NCBI GenBank assembly: GCA_022826825.1
Contig: JAJDUD010000008.1
Coordinates: 75,643-139,642 of the forward strand
Reading direction: 5' to 3'
DNA: 64,000 bases
Source: Acidobacteriota bacterium
GTDB lineage: Bacteria; Acidobacteriota; Vicinamibacteria; Marinacidobacterales; Marinacidobacteraceae
This document shows, piece by piece, positions 56,811 through 64,000 of the stretch; position 1 is the stretch's first letter, and each line of letters begins with the position of its first letter. The notes beneath the pieces were generated by a model. The model searched no databases and was not told the DNA's origin. It saw nothing but the letters and a program-made list of their open reading frames with translations. The translations under genes were made by a program, and so were the position numbers.

Positions 56811-58199
56811 ATGAACTACCTGACCGGTAAGAGCCTTCCCCGGCGGACGTTCCTCCGTGGAGCGGGAGCGACGATCGCGTTGCCGTTCCTCGACGCCATG
56901 GTTCCGGCGAGCGTCCTCGCGAAGCCGACGGCGGACGACCCGACGCGCCTCGTGGCGATCGAAATCGTTCACGGCGCCGCGGGCAGCAACAAGTACGGAC
57001 GCTCGCAGTATCTGTGGACTCCTGAGAAGGAAGGCACGGACTTCGACCTCTCGAAGGGTGCTCTCAGCTCCCTGGAGCCGGTCCGGGACTACGTCACGAT
57101 CGTGAGCGATTGCGACGTGGAGCCCGCCGAGGCGCGCACCGCGCGCGAGATCGGCGGCGACCACTTCCGTTCGAGCGCGGCGTTCCTGACCCAGTCGTAT
57201 CCCAAGCAGACCGAGAGTTCGGATGTGTTTGCGGGGACTTCGTTCGACCAGATGTACGCGCAGCGCTTCGGCCAGGACACGCCGATTCCCTCGATGCAGC
57301 TCTGCATCGAGACGGTGGACCAGGCGGGCGGCTGCGCTTACGGCTACGCGTGCGTCTACACGGACACCATCAGTTGGGCCTCGCCGACCGAGCCGCTGCC
57401 GATGACGCGCGACCCGCGCATCGTGTTCGACCAGTTGTTCGGCGCCGGCGGCACTCCGGAGGGCCGGGTGGCCCGTCAGAAGGCGCGCCAGAGCGTTCTG
57501 GACTTCATCGGATCGGAAGTCAGCCGGCTCAAGAACTCCCTCGACGCCGAGGACGTGCGGCGGATGGACCGCTACATGACCGACATCCGCGAGATGGAGC
57601 GGCGGATCGAGCGCATCGTGGAACGGAACACCAGCGGGGAGCTTCGCGAGCTTCCCGACGCGCCGTCAGGAGTGCCGGACTCCTTCGACGAGCACGTGAA
57701 GATCATGTTCGACCTGCAGGCGCTTGCCTTCCAGTCGGACATGACCCGGGTGTTCAGCTTCAAGCTGGGCCGGGACGCCTCCAGCCGGGTCTATCCGGAC
57801 AGCGGCGAGGCCACGGCCTTCCATCCGGCGTCGCACCACGGGAACGATCCCGAGCGCGTCGAGGTGCTGGGGCGGATCAACCGGTACCACGTGAGCCTGG
57901 TGCCGTATTTCATGGAGAAGCTGCGGAGCATCCAGGAAGACGACCGGACGCTGCTCGACAAGACCATGATCCTGTATGGGTCCCCGATGGGCGATCCGAA
58001 CATCCACAACCACAAGCGGGTCCCGTTCTTCGTGGCGGGCGGCGCGAACGGCGCCTTGGAGCACAACCTGCACCTGCGCGCGGAGCCGGGGACCCCACTG
58101 GCGAACGTGATGCTGACGCTGCTCCACAAGCTGGGGATGGATGATCTGGAGAGCTTCGGGAACAGCACGGGCGCGTTCTCCCTTTCGCAGGCGGTGTAG
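56811..58199 (+). CDS. DUF1552 protein, Tat-exported (cassette B)
   Basis: A protein of 462 residues with AGGAGAAAAAG before the ATG and the same twin-arginine signal as its paralogue (RRTFLRGAGATIALPF). Protein identity to the copy at 50574 is very high, and one DNA stretch of about 165 nt has a couple of differences (51046-51210 against 57284-57448). Unlike cassette A, it is separated from its diheme gene by 257 nt with its own promoter-like sequence. Confidence 0.9.
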   Translation: MNYLTGKSLPRRTFLRGAGATIALPFLDAMVPASVLAKPTADDPTRLVAIEIVHGAAGSNKYGRSQYLWTPEKEGTDFDLSKGALSSLEPVRDYVTIVSDCDVEPAEARTAREIGGDHFRSSAAFLTQSYPKQTESSDVFAGTSFDQMYAQRFGQDTPIPSMQLCIETVDQAGGCAYGYACVYTDTISWASPTEPLPMTRDPRIVFDQLFGAGGTPEGRVARQKARQSVLDFIGSEVSRLKNSLDAEDVRRMDRYMTDIREMERRIERIVERNTSGELRELPDAPSGVPDSFDEHVKIMFDLQALAFQSDMTRVFSFKLGRDASSRVYPDSGEATAFHPASHHGNDPERVEVLGRINRYHVSLVPYFMEKLRSIQEDDRTLLDKTMILYGSPMGDPNIHNHKRVPFFVAGGANGALEHNLHLRAEPGTPLANVMLTLLHKLGMDDLESFGNSTGAFSLSQAV

Positions 58200-58251
58200 C
58201 CGGGGAGCGGAACCCACAGCGAGGCCTCTGACCGGGAGAGGGGGACAGGGC

Positions 58252-60057
58252 ATGAAGATCGGGAAGCGATGGATTGGCCTGGCGGCACTGCTTACGGTGC
58301 TGGGGGTGCTGGCGGGGGCCGGAAGCGCGGCGCTGCTGTCGCCGGTGCTGGACGCGGCGAAGCGCGGCGACATCGAGTCGTTGAAGGCGGAGCTGCGTGC
58401 CGGCGCCGACGTCAACGCGGCGCAGGGTGACGGGTTCACCGCGCTCCACTGGGCGGCGAAGACGGGGAACCGCGACGTCGCCGAGGTGCTCATCGCGGCG
58501 GGCGCGGACGTCGAGGCGACGACCCGTCTCGGAAGCCACACGCCGCTGCATGTGGCGGCGGCGGCCGGTCAGGCCGGAGTCGCCGAGGCCCTTCTGCAGG
58601 CCGGCGCTCCTGCCTCCGCCTTGACCTCCACCGGAGCCGAGCCGATCCATTTCGCGGCGGCGGCCGGAGTGCCCGAAGTGCTGAACGCGCTGGTCACTCA
58701 CGGAGCCTCCGTGGATGCGCGCGAGACCGAGTGGGGCCTGACGCCGCTCATGTTCGCCTCCGTTCGCGGCCGGGTGGCGGCCGTCAGGGCCCTGATGGAG
58801 GCCGGCGCGGACGCGTCCAGGACCGCGAATGTGCTGGACGTGGTCGAACGGGCACGGCTCGACATGCAGGAACGCCGTGAGCGTGAGGCGCGTCTCGCGG
58901 AAACGCGCGGCGGCAGCGGCGTCCTCCGGGCCGAGCGGCCGCTTCCCGCCAACGGCGTGGACCGCCGTCCGGGCGCGGGGACCGGGGGTACCGGGGGCGG
59001 GGCTCCGCAGCCTGACCCGCTCGATCCCTACAGCGACCTCAACCCCAACGAGCCCCGGCCGAAAAGCTACGAGGACCGGGTGGGAACCCACGGCGGTCTG
59101 ACCGCCCTCCTGCTCGCGGCCCGCGAAGGGCAGATCGAGACCTCGATGGAGCTCCTTGGCGCCGGCGCCGAGATCAACCAGCGCGCCGACGGCAGCGGGA
59201 CGACTCCGCTGCTGATGGCGACCATCAACGGTCACTTCGACCTCGCGATGAGACTGCTCGAGCGCGGCGCCGATCCGACCATGGCGGATTCGCAGAACGC
59301 TACCCCGCTCTACGGGGCGGTCAACACTCAGTGGATCCCGAAGGCAAGGCACCCGCAGCCCGCCGACTACCTGCAGCAGGAGACCTCGCACCTCGAACTC
59401 ATGCAGGCGCTGATCGATGCGGGCGCCGACGTGGACGCCCGAATCGACAGTTCGCTCTGGTACACCGTCTACAACGTGGACCAGCTCGGAGTGGACCGCA
59501 GCGGCGCCACGGCTTTCTGGCGCGCCGCCTACTCGCTGGACATTCCGGCCATGAAGCTGTTGGTGGCGAACGGAGCGGACCCGCACATCCCGACGATCAA
59601 GGTGCCGGAGCGGCGGCGTCTCCCCATGCTCATCGAAGAGGGGGATCCGGATCCTTCGGGTCTGCCACCCGCGGAGTTCGGCGATCCGGCTGTCTATCCG
59701 ATCCACGCCGCGTCCGGCGTGGGCTACGGGCTGGGACTCGCGGCGAACTCGCACCGCCACGCGCCCGATGCCTGGCATGACGCGGTGCGATACCTCGTGG
59801 AGGAGTGCGGCGCCGACGCGAGCGTTCGCGATCACAACGGCTATTCCACGATCCACCACGCGGCGTCGCGCGGCGACACCTGGCTCGTGCAGTACCTGAT
59901 CGACCACGGCGCCGATCCGCTCGCGGTGGCCCGGACCGGCCAGACGACCATCGACCTCGCGAACGGGCCGGTGCAGCGCATCAACCCATTCCCGGAGACG
60001 ATCGCGCTCCTCGCCAGTTACGGCGCCCAGAACAACAACGCCTGCGTCGGCTGCTGA
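58252..60057 (+). CDS. Secreted ankyrin-repeat protein (cassette B)
   Basis: A protein of 601 residues, paralogue of the ankyrin protein at 52027. The signal/anchor and the first two repeats are nearly identical in DNA, whereas the middle differs: the long charged helix of copy A is replaced by a shorter, glycine- and proline-rich linker (about residues 215-275). Repeats resume after that, ending in NNNACVGC. It follows DUF1552-B by 52 nt and precedes the metallo-beta-lactamase gene. Confidence 0.87.
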   Translation: MKIGKRWIGLAALLTVLGVLAGAGSAALLSPVLDAAKRGDIESLKAELRAGADVNAAQGDGFTALHWAAKTGNRDVAEVLIAAGADVEATTRLGSHTPLHVAAAAGQAGVAEALLQAGAPASALTSTGAEPIHFAAAAGVPEVLNALVTHGASVDARETEWGLTPLMFASVRGRVAAVRALMEAGADASRTANVLDVVERARLDMQERREREARLAETRGGSGVLRAERPLPANGVDRRPGAGTGGTGGGAPQPDPLDPYSDLNPNEPRPKSYEDRVGTHGGLTALLLAAREGQIETSMELLGAGAEINQRADGSGTTPLLMATINGHFDLAMRLLERGADPTMADSQNATPLYGAVNTQWIPKARHPQPADYLQQETSHLELMQALIDAGADVDARIDSSLWYTVYNVDQLGVDRSGATAFWRAAYSLDIPAMKLLVANGADPHIPTIKVPERRRLPMLIEEGDPDPSGLPPAEFGDPAVYPIHAASGVGYGLGLAANSHRHAPDAWHDAVRYLVEECGADASVRDHNGYSTIHHAASRGDTWLVQYLIDHGADPLAVARTGQTTIDLANGPVQRINPFPETIALLASYGAQNNNACVGC

Positions 60058-60135
60058 TCCGCCGCCGCTCGTTCCATTGTCAGGCCACCGGGATTCGTGT
60101 GGCCGCCATCCTTCTTTTCCGGAGTCCGTGCCGCC

Positions 60136-61083
60136 ATGTTCCTGACTGACTCATTCGCTCGCCGCCCGCGGCGGCTCGTCCTCGCCGCGATCTGCGTTTC
60201 GCTTGTCGCGTTTCCGGCGCTGGCCCAGGACGTGGACTGGGACGCCGTCTCCATCACCAGCGAGGATGTGGGCGGCGGCATCCACGTCCTCTTCGGCCGC
60301 GGCGGCAACATCGGGCTCTCGACCGGCGAGGACGGGGCGCTGCTGGTGGACGACCAGTACGCGCCGCTCACCGACAAGATCCTCGCCGCGGTGCGCTCGA
60401 TCACCGGCGAGCCGGTGCGGTTCGTGGTGAACACCCACTGGCACGGGGACCACACCGGCGGCAACGAGAACCTGGGGAAGGCGGGCAGCCTGATCGTGGC
60501 TCACGAGAACGTCCGGAAGCGGATGAATCCGGCCGAGTTCACGGATCTGGTGGGCCGCAGCGACCAGGCGGCGCCCGAAGCCCTGCCGGTGGTGACCTTC
60601 GCCGACGGTGTCACCCTGCACTGGAACGACCTGGCGATCGAGGCGGTCCACGCTCGCGCCGCCCACACGGACGGCGACTCGATCATCTTCTTCCGGGGCG
60701 CCAACGTCGTCCACATGGGGGACCTTTTCTTCAACGGCGCCTTTCCGTTCATCGACGTGGATTCCGGCGGGCACGTTGACGGAGTGATTGCGGCCGCGGA
60801 GAAGGTCGTCGGCGCGACCGACGATCAGACGACGATCATTCCCGGCCACGGTCCGGTGACCGACCGCGCCACCCTCATGAAGTACGCGGAAGCGCTCAAG
60901 ATGGCGCGTGAGCGGATCAGCGAGCGCGTCGCGGCGGGCCAGAGCGAAGACGACGCCGCGGCCGACTACGCGGCGCTCGTGACCGGGATCGGCACGGACA
61001 TCGGCTGGGCTCCGGACGCGGGCGGTTTCGTGAGCGCGGAGCGCTTCGTCCGCCTCGTCCACCGCAGCCTCTCGTCCGAGTAG
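60136..61083 (+). CDS. Metallo-beta-lactamase fold hydrolase, secreted
   Basis: A protein of 315 residues from ATG 60136, which gives a signal peptide (LAAICVSLVAFPALAQD). The zinc motif HWHGDH (H101, H103, D105, H106) is complete, and IIPGHGP supplies the late histidine. Subgroup resembles quinoprotein relay system/cyclase-like MBL proteins common in marine bacteria; substrate unknown and it need not act on lactams. It follows the ankyrin-B gene by about 80 nt and may belong to cassette B. Confidence 0.9.
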   Translation: MFLTDSFARRPRRLVLAAICVSLVAFPALAQDVDWDAVSITSEDVGGGIHVLFGRGGNIGLSTGEDGALLVDDQYAPLTDKILAAVRSITGEPVRFVVNTHWHGDHTGGNENLGKAGSLIVAHENVRKRMNPAEFTDLVGRSDQAAPEALPVVTFADGVTLHWNDLAIEAVHARAAHTDGDSIIFFRGANVVHMGDLFFNGAFPFIDVDSGGHVDGVIAAAEKVVGATDDQTTIIPGHGPVTDRATLMKYAEALKMARERISERVAAGQSEDDAAADYAALVTGIGTDIGWAPDAGGFVSAERFVRLVHRSLSSE

Positions 61084-61102
61084 GGACGCGCCGGCTTGGA
61101 AC

Positions 61103-61204
61103 GCCGGTCTCCGACCGGCAGCCGCTGGCCGCGGGCCAGCGGAACGGCACGCCGCCGCTCGCCCAGATCACGGAAACCGCTTGGAACGCCGACCTCTGGT
61201 CGGC
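61103..61204. repeat. Two REP-like palindrome copies
   Basis: Cores at 61103-61119 (GCCGGTCTCCGACCGGC) and 61188-61204 (GCCGACCTCTGGTCGGC), both preceded by TTGGAAC, in the gap between convergent genes (61084-61314). The second has matched changes in both arms, so base pairing is kept. Confidence 0.75.
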
Positions 61205-61314
61205 AAAGCGGACCGGAGGTCCGCGGATGGCGTGTCGCTGTCCGCCTTCACGGGACCCCTCATGTTTGCGGCAGGCTGTTTTGGTAACCGGCGGAGCGGG
61301 CCGCAAGACGCCGC

Positions 61315-62568
61315 CTACCTCCCGTTCCGCCAGGACCGGGTGAGCCGCAGCCAGACCAGCGAGAGCCCCTGGAGGGCGGCGGCGATCAGAAACGCGGCCG
61401 CGAACCCGGCGTCGGCGAAGGTGGCCTCGGTGCCGTCCCCGCGGAACCGGTCGATCACCGCGCCGAAGCCGGTCTGCACGGAGAACGCTGCCGCAAAGAC
61501 GAGCAGGTTCAGCGCCGAGGTCACCCTTCCCGCGAGCCCGGGCGGATAGTGGGCGACCAGAATCGCGAAGCTGAGCATTCCGGACGCTCCAAAGAACCCG
61601 AAGGCGGCCCACACGCTGGCCGGCGCTCCGGTGAATCCGGAGGCCAGCACCAGGAGGGTCGCGGTGAACGCCAGGTTGACGCCGCCCAGCAGCGAGAGCG
61701 AAGAAACCCCGCGCTGCGCGAGGGCCCCCGCCAGCGCCCCGGTGATCAGGAACCCGAGCACCATGGCGACGGCGAGCACCAGCAGATGGGTAGCGACCGC
61801 GTTCCGCTCCATCGCCGCGATCTCCGCCAGCCACGGGCCCGCCCACAGGCTCTGGATTCCGAGGAAAGTGCCCTGGTGGACCACGCCCAACGGGGCGATG
61901 CTCCAGAACACCCGCCGTTTCAGGACCTCGCGGACGCCCACCGTGGCCGCGAGGAGACCGGGAGACGCGCCCTCGCCGGGGGCTTTGGGATCCCGGGGGA
62001 CCAGAACGAACAGCACTGCGGCGCTCAGCAGCAGCGAGACGGCGAGCAGGAGGAACAGCTCGCGCCAGCCCGTCAGGCCGAGCAGCCATTCGGTCGGGGT
62101 GGTGGCCACCAGCGCTCCGGTCGATCCGACCGCCATGACGAATCCGTTCAGGAACGGGAGACGGGCCGGTGGCGCCCAGAGCACGAACGCCTTGAACGAC
62201 GCCATCAGGCAAGCCGCCACCCCGAGGCCCGCGAGGAAACGCCCCACCAGCAGGATCGGGAACGAGTGCGCGACTCCGAACAGGAGGCAGCCCCCGGCCG
62301 CGACCACCAGCAGCGCTCCGTTGGTTCGCCGTGGTCCGAGATGGTCCAGCGCGCCGCCGATCGGCAACTGGGACAGGGCGAAGGCGAGCAGGTAGGTGCT
62401 TCCCAGCAGGCCGATCCCGAACGCAGACAGCCCGAGATCCCGGACCAGGTCCGGAGCGATGATCGCGGTGACCGAGCGAAGCAGCCAGGAGATGAAGTAG
62501 CCGAAGGCGAACGGGACGAAGACCCGAACCCAGAACCCGGACCGCGGGCCGGCCGCTGAACCGATCGT
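61315..62568 (-). CDS. MFS transporter, start codon not standard
   Basis: A 12-helix MFS protein. The frame is open from the stop of the YdeI-like gene (62632) and the first membrane segment (FGYFISWLLRSVTAIIAPDLV) is plainly encoded, as is the LPIGGALDHLGPRR loop after TM2, but no ATG, GTG or TTG occurs before TM1. The best candidate is ACG at 62566-62568, eight bases after GGAG, where a single change from ATG would explain it; ATC at 62563-62565 is the alternative. TTG 62367 would lose TM1. Encoded protein would be about 417 residues. Substrate unknown. Confidence 0.8.
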   Translation of the reverse strand, partial: TIGSAAGPRSGFWVRVFVPFAFGYFISWLLRSVTAIIAPDLVRDLGLSAFGIGLLGSTYLLAFALSQLPIGGALDHLGPRRTNGALLVVAAGGCLLFGVAHSFPILLVGRFLAGLGVAACLMASFKAFVLWAPPARLPFLNGFVMAVGSTGALVATTPTEWLLGLTGWRELFLLLAVSLLLSAAVLFVLVPRDPKAPGEGASPGLLAATVGVREVLKRRVFWSIAPLGVVHQGTFLGIQSLWAGPWLAEIAAMERNAVATHLLVLAVAMVLGFLITGALAGALAQRGVSSLSLLGGVNLAFTATLLVLASGFTGAPASVWAAFGFFGASGMLSFAILVAHYPPGLAGRVTSALNLLVFAAAFSVQTGFGAVIDRFRGDGTEATFADAGFAAAFLIAAALQGLSLVWLRLTRSWRNGR

Positions 62569-62631
62569 TTTCGCTACTCCGGGGTTGTCGCGCTCGGGGA
62601 GGCCGGTCGACGCGGGAAACGCGCCACCGGG

Positions 62632-63228
62632 CTACCGCATGCCCAGTTTCTCGCCACGCCGGAGCAGCCCGAGACTCTCCGCCAGGCGACGGGCCCGGGT
62701 GCCGTCCCGCTTGGCCATGCCCACCCAGACCTCGTACCGGCGCTGCTGCGCACGGGTCAGCGCCGCCCAGCCGGCGCGGGCGTGCGGGTCGGCGCGAATC
62801 GCCGCGAGTAGCTCGGCGGGGGCCTCGACGGCCGCCGCCCGCGCCGGCTTCTCCCAGGCTCCGGAACGGATCGCGGCCTCGACCGCCGCCTCGCCAGCGG
62901 GCGCCATGAGGCCCTGCGATCGCATCCTGGCGAGCCGCTCCCGGTTGGTCGGCGACCAGTTGCTGTCGGGCTTGCGGGGCGTGAACCGGTGGGTGTAACG
63001 CGCTTCGTCGATCCGTCGCTTGAGCCCGTCGATCCAGCCGAAGCAGATCGCCTGCTCCACCGACTGTCCGTAAGTGAGGGTGGGACGGTCGGGACGCTGG
63101 GCGGGCTTCTTGTAGAAGACGAGCCAGACCTCGGGAACGTCCGCGTGGTTGGCCTCGAGCCAGCGGCGCCAGGCGTGCTGGTTGCGGGGGGTTACCTGTC
63201 TGCCGGGGACGTTGGAGGAGCGGCTCAC
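62632..63228 (-). CDS. YdeI/OmpD-associated family protein
   Basis: A protein of 198 residues from GTG 63228. Family features are VWLVFYKKPA, TYGQSVEQAICFGWIDG, RFTPRKPDSNWSPTNRERL, and a C-terminal Omdp domain region (RRYEVWVGMAKRDGTRARRL). YdeI is linked to polymyxin and peptide stress in enterobacteria, but a biochemical role is not established. The downstream MFS frame follows its stop directly in the same reading frame. Confidence 0.88.
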   Translation of the reverse strand: MSRSSNVPGRQVTPRNQHAWRRWLEANHADVPEVWLVFYKKPAQRPDRPTLTYGQSVEQAICFGWIDGLKRRIDEARYTHRFTPRKPDSNWSPTNRERLARMRSQGLMAPAGEAAVEAAIRSGAWEKPARAAAVEAPAELLAAIRADPHARAGWAALTRAQQRRYEVWVGMAKRDGTRARRLAESLGLLRRGEKLGMR

Positions 63229-63251
63229 CGCGTCTCCCCTGGGGCCGATTC

Positions 63252-64000
63252 CTACCCCCGGACCTGGCGGCCGTTCTCGTCCACCAGGTTGTAGCGGCGG
63301 GCGTCGGCGCGCCACCGGTCCACCTGGATCAGCTTCTGGTAGGCGTCGCCCGGCAGCGCGCGCTCCGCGTATCCCGGCCACGTCGCGCCGTCGTGGATGT
63401 CCTGCAGCCCCTGCCGCATGGCGCCGAGGGCGAGCCGGAGCATCTGTCCCGCGTAGAGGACGAGAGGCACGCTGTTCTCCCTCAGGGTCTCCATGGGAGT
63501 GTCGTGGACGCTCGCGATCACCGGCCGGCCGCACGCCTCGGCGACCCGGCCCATGCTCTCCGGAGGCAGCCCCGCAAAGAAGAGAAGGTCGGCGCCGGCT
63601 TCGACGTAGGCGGCGCCGCGCTCCGTTGCTTCCGCCTCGCTCTGCCCGATGGAAACGGAATCGCAGCGGGCGACGATCATCATTCCGCCCTTCCGCGCAT
63701 CCACCGCCGCCCGCAGCTTGTCCTGCATGTACGCGGTCTCGACGAGGACCCCACCTTCGCCGAGGTGCTTCGCCTGCATGTGGTCCTCGATCATCACCGC
63801 CGCGAGCCTCGCGCGTTCGTAGCCCCGGATGGCCCGGGCCACCGCGAGCGGGCTGCCGCCCCCGTCGTCGGCGTCAGCGAAGACGGGCACCGGCACGCTG
63901 TCGGCGATCCGGGCGGCCATTTCGATCAACTCGGTGATCGACGCGAGTCCGTAGTCGGGGACACCATGGTTCGCGGCCGAACCGGCGCTTCCGCCGAGGA
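63252..64000 (-). CDS. PEP mutase / isocitrate lyase superfamily protein, 5' end beyond window
   Basis: The frame is open to the right edge, so the start is missing; the visible part is about 248 residues. HGVPDYG near the edge, VFADADDGGG for metal binding, MIEDHMQAKHLG and MIVARCDS are signatures of the PEP mutase/oxaloacetate decarboxylase-like branch. The isocitrate lyase KKCGH motif is absent, so a 2-methylisocitrate lyase or carboxyvinyl-phosphonate type enzyme is not assured. It likely cleaves or forms a C-C bond next to a carboxylate. Confidence 0.82.
   Translation of the reverse strand, partial: LGGSAGSAANHGVPDYGLASITELIEMAARIADSVPVPVFADADDGGGSPLAVARAIRGYERARLAAVMIEDHMQAKHLGEGGVLVETAYMQDKLRAAVDARKGGMMIVARCDSVSIGQSEAEATERGAAYVEAGADLLFFAGLPPESMGRVAEACGRPVIASVHDTPMETLRENSVPLVLYAGQMLRLALGAMRQGLQDIHDGATWPGYAERALPGDAYQKLIQVDRWRADARRYNLVDENGRQVRG

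Noticed and set aside
56687..56830. Possible 47-residue basic leader peptide starting just after the -10 of DUF1552-B
   Set aside because: The composition is that of out-of-frame GC-rich DNA, the frame runs into the DUF1552 start, and cassette A has no counterpart.
52120..60000. Internal DNA repeats within the ankyrin genes as a possible satellite or CRISPR-like array
   Set aside because: The periodicity is that of ankyrin codons (about 99 nt) with strong divergence between units, and there are no conserved short repeats with spacers.

Overview
The window is a roughly 70% G+C chromosomal segment from a Gram-negative, probably uncultured bacterium. The gene content points to Acidobacteriota or a similar lineage: PD40 beta-propellers, a sortilin-like BNR propeller, DUF885, S9 peptidase, secreted amidohydrolase, many lipoproteins, and DUF1592/DUF1552 cytochrome cassettes. 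This placement is inference from gene families; no rRNA or marker gene is present. I saw no tRNA, rRNA, CRISPR array, prophage or complete insertion sequence. Coding density is high. Intergenic gaps carry a dispersed palindromic (REP-like) repeat and a second inverted-repeat element.

Layout. 1-2.3 kb: 5'-truncated PD40-PHP (CehA/McbA-like) protein. 2.7-6.9 kb: a B12-type radical SAM/DUF2344 fusion and an AAA_14/DUF4143 ATPase, flanked by related inverted-repeat elements. 7-12.6 kb: amidase plus two overlapping asparaginase homologues (one lacking catalytic residues), divergent from a DUF885 protein. 12.7-16.7 kb: a small membrane protein, a REP cluster and a large BNR propeller. 16.8-20.5 kb: a tight desaturase / condensation-type acyltransferase / GH3 adenylating enzyme operon. 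20.5-25.5 kb: lipoprotein propellers with DUF1028, RidA and HAD genes. 25.5-29.6 kb: AIR-synthase-like protein divergent from TrkA-TrkH. 29.7-33.6 kb: orphan RelB-like antitoxin, then acs and pepA overlapping. 33.6-40.6 kb: DUF3810, secreted HExxH protein, L-2-hydroxyglutarate oxidase, S9 peptidase, amidohydrolase. 40.6-41.4 kb: MNT/HEPN pair with a frameshifted HEPN gene. 41.6-46.2 kb: PLP decarboxylase with two sodium symporters and a small membrane protein. 46.3-47.8 kb: exonuclease III and a VapBC pair. 48.0-60.1 kb: two tandem copies of a three-gene cassette (diheme DUF1592-type protein, Tat-exported DUF1552 protein, secreted ankyrin protein), followed by a metallo-beta-lactamase-fold protein. 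61.3-64 kb: MFS transporter without a normal start codon, YdeI-like protein, and a PEP mutase/isocitrate lyase family gene running off the right edge.

Functionally the region reads as a protein- and amino-acid-scavenging heterotroph: many exported peptidases, amidases and asparaginases, aminopeptidase, decarboxylase with symporters, acetate activation. Two parts are least explained by known biology: the desaturase/condensation/GH3 operon, which looks like a small lipid- or acyl-amide-forming pathway, and the duplicated cytochrome/DUF1552/ankyrin cassettes, which show patchy near-identity suggestive of gene conversion. A recurrent -10-like hexamer 6-8 nt before start codons suggests that leaderless transcripts are common here.
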